A DNA stretch of 64,000 nt from Psychromarinibacter halotolerans. GTDB taxonomy: Bacteria; Pseudomonadota; Alphaproteobacteria; Rhodobacterales; Rhodobacteraceae. The translations under genes and the position numbers were made by a program. Each line of letters starts with the position of its first letter. Position 1 is the stretch's first letter. The stretch is from contig NZ_JARGYD010000003.1 of NCBI RefSeq assembly GCF_029168315.1, positions 62,001 through 126,000 of the forward strand. The letters are read 5' to 3'. Below the pieces are notes generated by a model. It searched no databases. It was not told where the DNA came from and saw only the letters and a program-made list of their open reading frames with translations. Of this stretch, positions 48,372-56,485 are shown piece after piece.

Positions 48372-48420
48372 CGACGGGCCCATCCGCCCCGACATCCCAT
48401 CCGACAACGACGGAGACACT

Positions 48421-48999
48421 ATGCCCGCCCCAAATCAGGCCGCCCTCGACTTTCTGCTGACGCGCCGGTCGCGCTCGGCCAAGACCCTGACCGGCCCGGT
48501 GCCGGACCGTGACGCGCTGCTGCCGCTGCTGACCGCCGCCGCCCGGACGCCCGACCACGGCAAGCTGGAGCCGTGGCGCTTCATCGTGCTGGAAAAGGCC
48601 GCGCTGACCCGACTGGCGGCGCTGGTGCCGCAGCATGGCGAAAAGCTGGGCCAGCCCGAGGACAAGATCGCGAAAAGCCAGGCGCAATTCGCCGATGCCG
48701 ATCTGGCGGTCGCGGTGATCAGCAGCCCGAAGCCGTCCGAGAAGATCCCCGAGATCGAGCAGGTCTATTCCGCCGGGGCCGTCTGTCTTGCGCTGCTGAA
48801 CGCCGCGCTTGCCGCGGGCTGGGGCGCGAACTGGCTGTCCGGCTGGCCGTCGCACGACCGGGGCTTCGTATCCGAAGGCCTTGGCCTGTTCGAGAACGAG
48901 ACCGTGGCGGGCTTCATCCACATCGGCACCGAGACCAGCGCGCCGCCCGATCGTCCGCGCCCGGATCTGGACGCGATCACCACCTGGGTCTCCGCGTGA
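48421..48999 (+). CDS. Nitroreductase-family flavoprotein (YdjA-like)
   Basis: 192-residue FMN-dependent nitroreductase fold. Landmarks: DFLLTRRSRSAKTLTGPVPD (~10-29), TPDHGKLEPWRFIVLE (FMN-binding, ~43-58) and NAALAAGWGANWLSGWPSHD. The small size and the PDHGKLEPWRF motif are like YdjA. Electron donor is NAD(P)H; substrate unknown. Overlaps the next gene by 4 bases. Confidence 0.9.
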   Translation: MPAPNQAALDFLLTRRSRSAKTLTGPVPDRDALLPLLTAAARTPDHGKLEPWRFIVLEKAALTRLAALVPQHGEKLGQPEDKIAKSQAQFADADLAVAVISSPKPSEKIPEIEQVYSAGAVCLALLNAALAAGWGANWLSGWPSHDRGFVSEGLGLFENETVAGFIHIGTETSAPPDRPRPDLDAITTWVSA

Positions 49000-49715
49000 T
49001 CCTGTCCGATTTCCTGAAGGCGGTGGGCCAGCTGGGCGACAGGCGGTTTCGCCGCGTGCTTTGGCTGGGCCTTGCGCTGACCGTGGCGCTGCTGTTCGGG
49101 TTCTACGCGGTGTTCCTGTACGGCATCCAGTGGGTCACCCCCGACACTGTGACGATCCCCTTCGTCGGAGAGGTCACCTGGGTCGACGACCTGCTGTCTT
49201 GGGGCTCGATCCTGCTGATGCTGCTGCTCAGCTTTTTCCTGATGGTGCCGGTCGCCTCGGCCTTCACGGGCCTGTTCCTTGAAGACGTGGCGCAGGCGGT
49301 CGAAGACCGGCATTATCCGGCGCTGCCCCCGGCGCGGAACATCCCGTGGACAGAGGCGCTGACCGACACGCTGAACTTCTTGGTTCTGCTGATCGTGGTG
49401 AACGTCGTGGCGTTCGTGGTGGCGCTGTTCTTCGCCCCTTTCGCGCCGTTCATCTTCTACGGCGTGAACGGCTTTCTGCTGGGGCGGGAATATTTTCAGG
49501 TCGCGGCGATGCGGCGCATCGGGCGGCAGGGCGCGCGCGCGGCGTTCCGCGCCAATGTCGGGCAGATCTGGCTGGCGGGCGGGCTGATGGCGGTACCGCT
49601 ATCGGTGCCGTTGCTGAACCTGATCGTGCCGATCCTTGGCGCGGCGACGTTTACGCACCTCTTCCATCGGGTACAGGGCAGTTCCCGCGCCCGAACCAGT
49701 CCAGATCACAGATAG
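48996..49715 (+). CDS. EI24/CysZ-like membrane protein
   Basis: 239-residue protein with about four to five long hydrophobic segments and the EI24 pattern LFLEDVAQAVEDRHYPALPPAR (split, ~89-110) and FGPFAPFIFYGVNGFLLGREYF. CysZ members carry sulfate; other members are unassigned. GTG start at 48996 is coupled to the nitroreductase stop (GTGA). Its 3' end overlaps the convergent DUF1467 gene by 65 bases. Confidence 0.85.
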   Translation: MILSDFLKAVGQLGDRRFRRVLWLGLALTVALLFGFYAVFLYGIQWVTPDTVTIPFVGEVTWVDDLLSWGSILLMLLLSFFLMVPVASAFTGLFLEDVAQAVEDRHYPALPPARNIPWTEALTDTLNFLVLLIVVNVVAFVVALFFAPFAPFIFYGVNGFLLGREYFQVAAMRRIGRQGARAAFRANVGQIWLAGGLMAVPLSVPLLNLIVPILGAATFTHLFHRVQGSSRARTSPDHR

Positions 49716-49944
49716 AGATGATCCCCGACAGGATGATCGCGGCGATGATCGCCCACAGCACGACAGAGACGATGGTGACGATCACGAACTTCCGCTTCAG
49801 GTGATGTTCCTCGGGAGAGCCGGGCATCGTGCCTGGCACGATCTCTCCGGTGTCGCCCTGGGTCTTCAGGCGGATGGGAAGCGCGATCAGCAAGGTCATG
49901 AACCAGATGACCGCGAAAAGTACGATTGCGGACGTGATGCCCAT
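49651..49944 (-). CDS. DUF1467 membrane protein
   Basis: 97-residue protein with two membrane helices (residues ~3-26 and ~53-76). The N-terminal pattern AIVLFAVIWFMTLLIALPIRLKTQGD (pieces: VIWFMTLLIALP) and the VPGTMPGSPE loop are typical DUF1467. It overlaps the epimerase gene stop/start by one base, the conserved mce-DUF1467 arrangement of Rhodobacterales. Function unknown. Confidence 0.9.
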   Translation of the reverse strand: MGITSAIVLFAVIWFMTLLIALPIRLKTQGDTGEIVPGTMPGSPEEHHLKRKFVIVTIVSVVLWAIIAAIILSGIISICDLDWFGRGNCPVPDGRGA

Positions 49945-50348
49945 CAGACCTGCTCCAGTTCTATGAGGCTGCCGTTGAAATCCTTGGGATGCAGGAACAG
50001 CACCGGCTTGCCGTGCGCGCCGATCTTGGGTTCGCCATCGCCCAGCACCCGGGCGCCTGCGGCCTTCAGGTGATCGCGCGCGGCGATGATGTCGTCCACC
50101 TCGTAGCAGATGTGGTGGATGCCGCCGGACGGGTTCTTTTCAAGAAACCCACGGATCGGGCTGGCCTCTCCCAGCGGGTACAGAAGCTCGATCTTGGTGT
50201 TCGGAAGCTCGATGAACACCACCGTGACCCCGTGGTCCGGTTCGTCCTGCGGTGCGCCGACCTTGGCGCCTAGCGTATCGCGATACTGCGCCGACGCGGC
50301 CTTTAGGTCCGGCACGGCGATGGCGACGTGATTCAGGCGGCCGATCAT
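49944..50348 (-). CDS. mce: Methylmalonyl-CoA epimerase
   Basis: 134-residue VOC-fold metalloenzyme that inverts methylmalonyl-CoA in propionyl-CoA use. Metal ligands seen: His in RLNHVAIAVPD (~7), Glu in TKIELLYPL, His in GGIHHICYEVDD (~77) and Glu in GSLIELEQV (~131). Length and start MIGRLNHVAIAV are standard. Confidence 0.95.
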   Translation of the reverse strand: MIGRLNHVAIAVPDLKAASAQYRDTLGAKVGAPQDEPDHGVTVVFIELPNTKIELLYPLGEASPIRGFLEKNPSGGIHHICYEVDDIIAARDHLKAAGARVLGDGEPKIGAHGKPVLFLHPKDFNGSLIELEQV

Positions 50349-50562
50349 GGTGGTCTCCTTCCCTGCAACGCCTCTGCAATGCCAAAGCCGGGCGGAAATT
50401 GCCAGCGCCGCAAGGTCGCATCCCTCGAAACCGAAAGCGGGTTCGGCCTTTGCGCGGGAAAGTCGCCTGTCCGCCGCGCCGTTCCCGGTATCGGCGTCTT
50501 TCTTAACCGTGGATTCATCTTTCCCGACCTAGGCTGAACGGGCCAGTTGAAAGGATAGACAC

Positions 50563-51282
50563 ATGCCTTCGACCCTCGCCTACCCCGCCTATATGCCCGC
50601 CGCCAGCGCGGATCGCCCCCTTGCCGGGCTGACCGTCCTGATGATCGAGGACAGCAGATTCGCCTCGGAAGCGGTGCGCCTTTTGTGCTTGAAAAGCGGC
50701 GCGCGCATCCGACGGGCCGACAGCCTGATGGCGGCGCAGCGGCACCTGACCGTCTATCTGCCCAGCGTCGTCATCGTCGACCTTGGCCTGCCGGACGGGT
50801 CCGGGCTGGACCTGATCCGAAACCTGTCTGCGGCGTCGCAGCGGATTCCGGTCATCCTTGCCACGTCGGGGGACGATTCCCTGTTGAAGGACGCCACCGA
50901 TGCCGGGGCGGACGGGCTGCTGTCGAAGCCGATCGAAAGTCTGGCGGTATTCCAGAAGGCGGTGCTTGACCGGCTGCCCCCGGCCCAGCGCCTTGACGGC
51001 CCGCGCATCGTCCCCTCGGAGATCGTCGCGCCGGATCCCGTGGCCTATCACGACGACCTCGCCCATATCGCCGAGGTGCTGAACGGGTCCGAGGATGAAC
51101 CGACGTTGGACTATGCCGCGCGCTTCCTTGCCGGGGTGGCCCGGTCGGCGCATGACGACGTGCTGGAACAGGCGGCGGAGCGGCTTGCACTTAGCCGGGA
51201 AACCGGACGAAGCTTTGGGCCGGATCTCGCCCGACTTGCCGGGCTGCTGCAGGAACGGCTGGAAAGCCGCGCGGTGATCTAG
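50563..51282 (+). CDS. Response regulator with helical C-terminal domain
   Basis: 239-residue protein. Residues ~21-140 form a receiver: LTVLMIEDSRFASEA, phospho-acceptor Asp in SVVIVDLGLPDGSGLDL (~68), TSGDD and Lys in GLLSKPIESL (~127). The remaining ~100 residues are helical (HDDLAHIAEVLNG, TLDYAARFLAGVARSAHDDVL) with no DNA-binding or enzyme motif recognised; a phospho-sharing or scaffold role is possible. It has no kinase neighbour. Confidence 0.85.
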   Translation: MPSTLAYPAYMPAASADRPLAGLTVLMIEDSRFASEAVRLLCLKSGARIRRADSLMAAQRHLTVYLPSVVIVDLGLPDGSGLDLIRNLSAASQRIPVILATSGDDSLLKDATDAGADGLLSKPIESLAVFQKAVLDRLPPAQRLDGPRIVPSEIVAPDPVAYHDDLAHIAEVLNGSEDEPTLDYAARFLAGVARSAHDDVLEQAAERLALSRETGRSFGPDLARLAGLLQERLESRAVI

Positions 51283-51310
51283 CGGCGAATGGACCGGTGC
51301 GGTCGCGGCG

Positions 51311-51335
51311 CTAACTTTGCGTCAACGCAAGTTAG
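51311..51335. promoter_or_regulatory. NnrR/Crp-Fnr-type palindrome and hairpin before hemerythrin gene
   Basis: TTGCG-TCAA-CGCAA (51317-51330) is a perfect NnrR-like box, extended by CTAACTT/AAGTTAG (51311-51317 with 51329-51335) into a hairpin. It ends 13 bases before the ATG and directly abuts the GGAG ribosome site. That position does not suit activation of this ATG, so repression or an RNA role must be considered. Confidence 0.6.
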
Positions 51336-51348
51336 CTGGAGCGACCCA

Positions 51349-51825
51349 ATGCCGGACATCTACACCGCCATCAAGGAAGACCACGACAAACACCGCGAAA
51401 TGATCGAGCGGATCAAGGCCACGCAGGGCGACAGCGCCGAGCGGCGTCAGGCGTGGTTCGAGTTCTATCACGAGGTCAAATCCCACGCCGCCGCCGAGGA
51501 AGAGACGTTCTATTCCAAGCTGATCTCGAAAACATGGGGTCAGGACGCGGCGCGCCATTCGGTGCACGAGCACAAAGAGCTCGACGACCTGATGGACGAA
51601 CTGAACGAGATGGATATGTCCAGCCCCGGCTGGCTGAACAAGTTCCACACGCTGGAACATGATTACCTGCACCACATCGACGAGGAAGAAGACGAGGTCT
51701 TCGGCCGCGCCAAGCAAGAGATCGACGATGCCGAGATCGAGGATTTCGGTGCCCGCTTCCTTCGGCGGAAAACCAAGGAACGGGAACTGGTCGACCAGAA
51801 GCTGCAGGACCATCTGGAAGATTGA
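51349..51825 (+). CDS. Hemerythrin-domain protein
   Basis: 158-residue di-iron hemerythrin-like protein. Metal-ligand residues are seen in EDHDKHREMIERI (~9-21), EFYHEVKSHAAAEEETFYS (~38-56), SVHEHKELDDLMDEL (~71-85) and LEHDYLHHIDEEEDEVF (~103-119). Such proteins handle O2, NO or iron, or oxidative damage. ATG 51349 is preferred to the upstream in-frame ATG at 51289, which would include the palindrome region. Confidence 0.9.
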   Translation: MPDIYTAIKEDHDKHREMIERIKATQGDSAERRQAWFEFYHEVKSHAAAEEETFYSKLISKTWGQDAARHSVHEHKELDDLMDELNEMDMSSPGWLNKFHTLEHDYLHHIDEEEDEVFGRAKQEIDDAEIEDFGARFLRRKTKERELVDQKLQDHLED

Positions 51826-51879
51826 TCGCAACAGACGGCCCCGGGGTGACCGGGGCCGCGACGCCCTTGCGGTCTGACC

Positions 51880-52602
51880 CTAGGCCGTGTCCCGAAGCAG
51901 CGGGTCGGACGCCACGCGCACCGGGGCGGTCAGGTCGGACAGGCTTTGCCGCTGGCGTCCGTCCGCGTCGAAGTTGTCCGGCGACAGCCATGTTTCGAAC
52001 GCCGCCTTCAGCGCGGGCCATTCCTTGTCGATACAGGCAAACCACGCGGTGTCGCGATTCTTCCCCTTCACGACGGCCGCCTGCCGGAACACGCCCTCAT
52101 AGCTGAACCCCAGCCGCTGCGCCGCCCGGCGCGAGCCCAAGTTCAGCGCGTTGCACTTCCATTCGTACCGCCGATATCCCGCCTCGAAGCACCAGCGCAT
52201 CAGCAGGTACATCGCCTCGGTCGCGGCGCGGGTGCGCTGCAGACGCGGGGCGAAGTTGATGTGCCCGACCTCGATCGACCCGGCGGCGGGCGCAATCCGC
52301 ATCAGGCTGGCCACCCCGCCCCAGTCGCCGTGTTCCTTGTCGAAGATGGCATGAAAGCGCGGATCGGGGCCGTCGGCGACGCTGTCCACCCAGTCGGCAT
52401 AGCCGGATTCGGACGCGAAGGGGCCGTAGGGCATCCAATCCCAGATCGCGTCATCCGCGAGGTTGGCGGCGTGCAGCGACGGCGCATGGTCGCGCGACAA
52501 AAGCGCTAGCCGAACGTATCGCCCGTCGAAAGAGGTTTGGTCCGGCCAGCGCGGCGGCTGCCAGTTACCAAGGTTCTCTTCGCATTCCACAGATTGTTGC
52601 AC
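51880..52602 (-). CDS. GNAT-family N-acetyltransferase (RimJ/RimL-like)
   Basis: 240-residue acetyltransferase. The C-terminal half has the GNAT pattern VGHINFAPRLQRTRAATEAMYLLMRW (split ~115-140) and AQRLGFSYEGVFRQAAVVKGKNRDT, typical of the RimJ/YdaF subgroup. Start is uncertain: GTG 52602 is used because AAGGTG precedes it by 6-7 bases; the open frame begins further upstream at a TTG. Acceptor unknown. Confidence 0.85.
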   Translation of the reverse strand: MQQSVECEENLGNWQPPRWPDQTSFDGRYVRLALLSRDHAPSLHAANLADDAIWDWMPYGPFASESGYADWVDSVADGPDPRFHAIFDKEHGDWGGVASLMRIAPAAGSIEVGHINFAPRLQRTRAATEAMYLLMRWCFEAGYRRYEWKCNALNLGSRRAAQRLGFSYEGVFRQAAVVKGKNRDTAWFACIDKEWPALKAAFETWLSPDNFDADGRQRQSLSDLTAPVRVASDPLLRDTA

Positions 52603-52682
52603 CGCTTTCACCTTAATCGCGCCAGATTCGAACCGCAGCCTGCACTTAGGGGAAACGAAGACCAATAGGGGATGTCGAACAC

Positions 52683-52859
52683 ATGAAGGGTCAGACTGCT
52701 GTTGCCGCCCGCGTCGAATCGACGATGGACTGGACCATTTTCGCCATCGGCGTCCTTAGCCTTGGGATTGCCGTCGCGGCCACCGTTGCCGTGAAGGTGC
52801 ACGACCGCTTCGCCGAGCGCCCGATCGAGATCACCGAGCAGGCCCCCACCATCGGCTGA
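52683..52859 (+). CDS. 58-residue single-helix membrane protein
   Basis: Small protein with a basic N-terminus, one hydrophobic helix (residues ~16-37) and an acidic/basic tail. No ribosome site is strong, though codon use is like its neighbours. Divergent from the acetyltransferase. Unknown function; similar tiny membrane proteins are common in the order. Confidence 0.55.
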   Translation: MKGQTAVAARVESTMDWTIFAIGVLSLGIAVAATVAVKVHDRFAERPIEITEQAPTIG

Positions 52860-52868
52860 CCCGTCGCG

Positions 52869-54164
52869 CTAGACCGTTTCGTCCAGCGACACCCGTGCGC
52901 CCGCCGCAATCGTCGGCGGCGCCGCATTCAGCGCCTCTTTCGCAAAGCCCGCAGCGGCCTGATACGCCTTCATGAACGCCGCGCGTTCGTCGGGCGGGAT
53001 CACGTCGTCGATGCTGTCGAATTCGCCGCCGCAGCGGTCGTCGACCATGTTCAACAGCCCGAACGGCCCCGCCCCGCGGTTGCGCAGGATCACTTCCGAG
53101 ATCGGGCCGCACAGCTTCGCGTCGAAGGCCGCCAGCGCATCGGGGCGGACCCCGTGGTCCAGCAGGCAGGCCCCCAGCACACGCGCATCGATCACCGCTT
53201 GGCTCGCGCCGTTCGACCCCGTGGGATACATCGCGTGCGCCGCGTCGCCCATCAGCACGACGGGACCGTCCTGCCACGTCGACACGGGATCGCGGTCGAT
53301 CATCGGGTTCTCATAGGCAACGTCGGCCCCGCGGATCAGCTGCGGGACGTTCAGCCAATCCCATTCCCAGCCGTCGAAATGATGGGCGAAATCGTCGATC
53401 TCGACCTGCCGGAACCAGCCGCTGTCGCGGGCGGCGGGGTCGTCATAGGTCACTTCGGCGATCCAGTTGACCTGCGCCAGCCCGGTGTCCGGGTCGGGGT
53501 GCGAGATCGGATAGATCACCATCCGCTGCCGGTGCGTGCCCAGCCCCACAAAGCTTGACCCCGTGCGGATCGGCTTTGCCTGCGTCGTGCCGCGCCACAT
53601 CACCGCGCCGCCCCAGTGGATTGGCGGCTGGTCGGGGTGCATCTGCGCCCGCACCGCCGAATGGATGCCGTCCGAACCGACCAGCAGCGTGCCCGTCTGT
53701 TCCGTGGTGCTGCCGTCCGCCCGCTCGATCAGCGCGGTGACGCTGCCGTCGTCGTTCTTGCGATAGCCGGTCACCCGGTGCCCCAGCCGCACCGCGTCCG
53801 CGCCCGCACGGGCGACGAAGGTGTCGTGCAGCAGCATATGCAGTTTGCCCCGGTGCACCGCGTATTGCGGCCAGTCGTAACCGGCCAGCTCTCCGCGCGG
53901 TTCGGAATAGATGTCGTTGCCGTTCAGGCCGACCAGCGCCCATTCCTTCGCGGGCACCCCGACGCCGTCCAGAGCATCCGCGCCGATGCCAAGGTCGTAC
54001 AGCTCGCGCACCGCGTTGGGCTGCAGATTGATCCCCACGCCCAGCGGCTTCAGATCGCGCACCGCCTCGAACACCACGCAAGGCACACCGATCTGCTGCA
54101 ACGTCAGCGCGACCGACAGGCCGCCGATGCCGCCGCCCGCAATCATGACCAAGGGTTTCGTCAT
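52869..54164 (-). CDS. FAD-dependent monooxygenase, PhzS/HpxO-like
   Basis: 431-residue class A flavoprotein hydroxylase. The FAD-binding MIAGGGIGGLSVAL (~8-21), the second motif LLVGSDGIHSAVRA (~165) and the GD motif VLMGDAAHAMYPTGSNGASQA (~299) are intact. The sequence is nearest by eye to flavin-dependent oxidoreductases annotated as PhzS-like; urate hydroxylase HpxO shares the fold. Substrate unknown, but the divergent neighbour is an 8-oxoguanine-deaminase-type enzyme. ATG 54164 follows GGATG-type leader; a palindrome CCAAGCTTGG lies 34 bases upstream. Confidence 0.88.
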   Translation of the reverse strand: MTKPLVMIAGGGIGGLSVALTLQQIGVPCVVFEAVRDLKPLGVGINLQPNAVRELYDLGIGADALDGVGVPAKEWALVGLNGNDIYSEPRGELAGYDWPQYAVHRGKLHMLLHDTFVARAGADAVRLGHRVTGYRKNDDGSVTALIERADGSTTEQTGTLLVGSDGIHSAVRAQMHPDQPPIHWGGAVMWRGTTQAKPIRTGSSFVGLGTHRQRMVIYPISHPDPDTGLAQVNWIAEVTYDDPAARDSGWFRQVEIDDFAHHFDGWEWDWLNVPQLIRGADVAYENPMIDRDPVSTWQDGPVVLMGDAAHAMYPTGSNGASQAVIDARVLGACLLDHGVRPDALAAFDAKLCGPISEVILRNRGAGPFGLLNMVDDRCGGEFDSIDDVIPPDERAAFMKAYQAAAGFAKEALNAAPPTIAAGARVSLDETV

Positions 54165-54197
54165 CCCGCATCCTTCCACCAAGGTCCGAAGGTCTTA

Positions 54198-54207
54198 CCA
54201 AGCTTGG
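54198..54207. promoter_or_regulatory. CCAAGCTTGG palindrome upstream of the monooxygenase
   Basis: Perfect 10-bp palindrome 34 bases upstream of the monooxygenase start, in the 279-bp gap between the divergent monooxygenase and deaminase genes. Candidate regulator site; short enough to be chance. Confidence 0.4.
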
Positions 54208-54443
54208 CCGGTGTTTCAATCTTAGAATCGCCACCGTCCCCGGCAGGCCCGCGCCTGCACCGCACAGGAATTGGGCATATGGCGTAAGATACATCGCCCA
54301 CGCACGGAATCTCATGACATGGCGGGTCCGGCCCGCGATTGATGGCCGCCGAGTAGAAGCGGCGGACCGGGGCCTGACCCGATCCTGATCATTGCTCATC
54401 TGACCCACGCCACGGCCCCGAAACGGGCCGCAAGCAACCACAG

Positions 54444-55847
54444 ATGAACCGAATGACCGACCTCGCCTTCCTGATCGTCAACATCCGGCACGGCCTGACC
54501 GGCGACGCGGCCGGCACCCGGCTTCCGCCGGCGATCCGGGTGCGCGACGGGCAGATCGCCGAGATGGGCACGCTGGACCCCGAGCCGGACGAGCGCGTGA
54601 TCGACGCCACCGGCTGCGCGGTGACGCCGGGGCTGGTCAACACGCATCACCACCTGTTCCAGTCGATCCTGAAGGGGCTGGCGCTGAACGACGGGCTGGA
54701 CGACTGGCTGCGCGAGGTGCCCTATACGTGGTGGCCGCTGCTGGACGAGACGGCGCTGCGGATTTCCGCGACCGTCGGGCTGGCGGAACTGGCGCTGACC
54801 GGCACCACCACGGTGGCCGATCATCACTATGTCTTCTCGGACCGCTACGACTATGACCCGGCCGAGGTGCTGTTCGACGCCGCCCGCTGCTTTGGCCTGC
54901 GGTTCATGCTGGCGCGCGGCGGCGGCACACGGGGGCGCGCGTTCGACGACCCGTCGATCCCGCCGTCGCCGGTCGAGCCGCTGGACAGGTTCCTGCAAGG
55001 GGTCGAGGCCGCCGCCGACCGCTGGCACGACCCGCAGCCCTTCGCGATGACCCGTGTCGCCGTCGCGCCGACGACGCCCACCTTCAACCTTGCCCCGGTG
55101 GAACTGGCAGAGGTGGCGCAGACCGCCCGCGCCAAAGGGTTGCGCCTGCATTCGCACCTGTCCGAGAACCGCGCCTATGCCCGGTTCACGATGGAGAAAT
55201 ATTCCAAGCGTCCGGTGGAATGGCTGGCCGAGCATGGATGGCTGGGGCGGGACGTGTGGTTCGCGCACCTTGTCGATTGCGACCCGACAGAGGTGTCTTT
55301 GCTGGCCGAAACCGGCACCGGCATGGCGCATTGCCCGCAGGCGAACGCCCGTCTGGGGTCCGGCATCGCGCCCGCCGACGAACTGCACGCCGAGGGCGGC
55401 GCGGTGTCGCTGGCCGTCGACGGCGCCGGTGCGAACGAGGCCGCCGACATGGGCGCTGCGATGTATTCGGCCTTTGCGCTGCACCGCGCCTCGAAGGGCG
55501 TCGCGTCGCTTCGGCCCGAGACGGTGCTGCACTGGGCGACCGAGGGCGGCGCGAAGGTGCTGGGCTGGAACGGCATCGGCAGGCTGGCGCCGGGCATGGC
55601 GGCCGACATCGCGATGTTCGACATCACGACGCCCCGCGCGCTTGGCCTGCACGACCCCGCGCTGGCCCCGGTGCTGACCGGCGGCGCGCCGGTGCGGCAC
55701 AGCTTTGTCGGGGGCCGGCCGTTGGTTGTCGACGGCTGCATCCCGGGGCTGGAACTGGAAGACTTGGCCGAGAACGCCCTGCGCACGACCGAACGGATCT
55801 CGCGCAGAAAGCAGGAGGCGGCCGCCGCGCGGCCGGGCCGGGCATGA
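54444..55847 (+). CDS. 8-oxoguanine deaminase / TRZ-ATZ-type amidohydrolase
   Basis: 467-residue amidohydrolase that deaminates a purine or triazine-like ring. Metal-site motifs: PGLVNTHHHLFQS (~62-74), LHSHLSENRAY (~235), FAHLVDCD and AVDGAGANEAADMG (Asp ~326). Sequence and length fit the 8-oxoguanine deaminase branch common in Rhodobacterales, which would yield urate from 8-oxoguanine; triazine or other guanine-like substrates cannot be excluded. A hairpin CGGCCC-CGAAAC-GGGCCG (54412-54429) precedes it. Confidence 0.88.
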   Translation: MNRMTDLAFLIVNIRHGLTGDAAGTRLPPAIRVRDGQIAEMGTLDPEPDERVIDATGCAVTPGLVNTHHHLFQSILKGLALNDGLDDWLREVPYTWWPLLDETALRISATVGLAELALTGTTTVADHHYVFSDRYDYDPAEVLFDAARCFGLRFMLARGGGTRGRAFDDPSIPPSPVEPLDRFLQGVEAAADRWHDPQPFAMTRVAVAPTTPTFNLAPVELAEVAQTARAKGLRLHSHLSENRAYARFTMEKYSKRPVEWLAEHGWLGRDVWFAHLVDCDPTEVSLLAETGTGMAHCPQANARLGSGIAPADELHAEGGAVSLAVDGAGANEAADMGAAMYSAFALHRASKGVASLRPETVLHWATEGGAKVLGWNGIGRLAPGMAADIAMFDITTPRALGLHDPALAPVLTGGAPVRHSFVGGRPLVVDGCIPGLELEDLAENALRTTERISRRKQEAAAARPGRA

Positions 55848-55867
55848 CCCGCCCCGCTGCGCAGACG

Positions 55868-56260
55868 TCAGGCGGCGCCGGGAAGGGCCGCGGTGACCTC
55901 GATCTCGACCACGAACTCGGGGCGGGTGAAGCCGGACACGATCACAAGGGTCGAGGCGGGAAGATGCGTGACATCCCGCAGCCACGCATCCCGCGCGGCC
56001 ATGTATCCCGCCATATGCGCGCGGTCGGTGACGTAGGCGTTGATCCGCATGACGTGTTCGCGGTCGGTCCCGCCCTCGGCGAGGATCGCGTCGATGTTGG
56101 CAAGGATCATCGTGGCCTGCGCCTCGGCGCCGTCGGGCACGGTGCCGTCGGGGGCCAGCGCAAGCTGGCCAGAGGTAACGACGACGCCCGCCCCGGCAAC
56201 CCCGTGTGCATAGCGGGCGAACGGCGGGGCGATGGTCGCGGGGACAAGACTTTTCAGCAT
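55868..56260 (-). CDS. RidA-family enamine/imine deaminase-like protein
   Basis: 130-residue RidA/YjgF protein. Family landmarks VVVTSGQLALAPDGTV, AQATMILANIDAILAEGG and INAYVTDR are visible; the Arg of the RINAYVTDR segment (~88) corresponds to the catalytic region of RidA. RidA-type proteins often accompany catabolic loci that produce enamine or imine intermediates. AGGAGG precedes the ATG at 56260. Convergent with the deaminase gene and divergent from the transporter operon. Confidence 0.9.
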   Translation of the reverse strand: MLKSLVPATIAPPFARYAHGVAGAGVVVTSGQLALAPDGTVPDGAEAQATMILANIDAILAEGGTDREHVMRINAYVTDRAHMAGYMAARDAWLRDVTHLPASTLVIVSGFTRPEFVVEIEVTAALPGAA

Positions 56261-56357
56261 GGAACGGGCCTCCTGTTTCGCCTCTCTGTTGCCGCGCGCA
56301 CGGGCGGGCGCAACAGGGAAAGCGCGACGACACGGGCTGGTTTCCGTATCGCCCATC

Positions 56358-56381
56358 TTTCGGGCGCGCACGCCCGCGAAA
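56358..56381. promoter_or_regulatory. Inverted repeat in the divergent ridA / transporter region
   Basis: CGGGCG-CGCA-CGCCCG (56361-56376), extended imperfectly by TTT/AAA outside, in the 225-bp gap between the divergent ridA and binding-protein genes. Candidate operator for the catabolic locus. Confidence 0.5.
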
Positions 56382-56485
56382 CAGGCATCTGCCCGAAACG
56401 ACGGCACGACACTATCGGCACCTTCTGTCCTTCGCCGCGGCAGAAGCCGATGCTTCACGACAAAAGACCCAACAAGGAGAGACCA

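Noticed and set aside
54412..54429. Hairpin before the 8-oxoguanine-deaminase-type gene as a terminator.
   Set aside because: It is only 6 bp, has no T-run, and no gene on the plus strand precedes it closely.
56261..56485. Possible TPP (THI-box) riboswitch before the THI5-type binding protein.
   Set aside because: The conserved CTGAGA and ACC-TGATCTGG-type core was not found.
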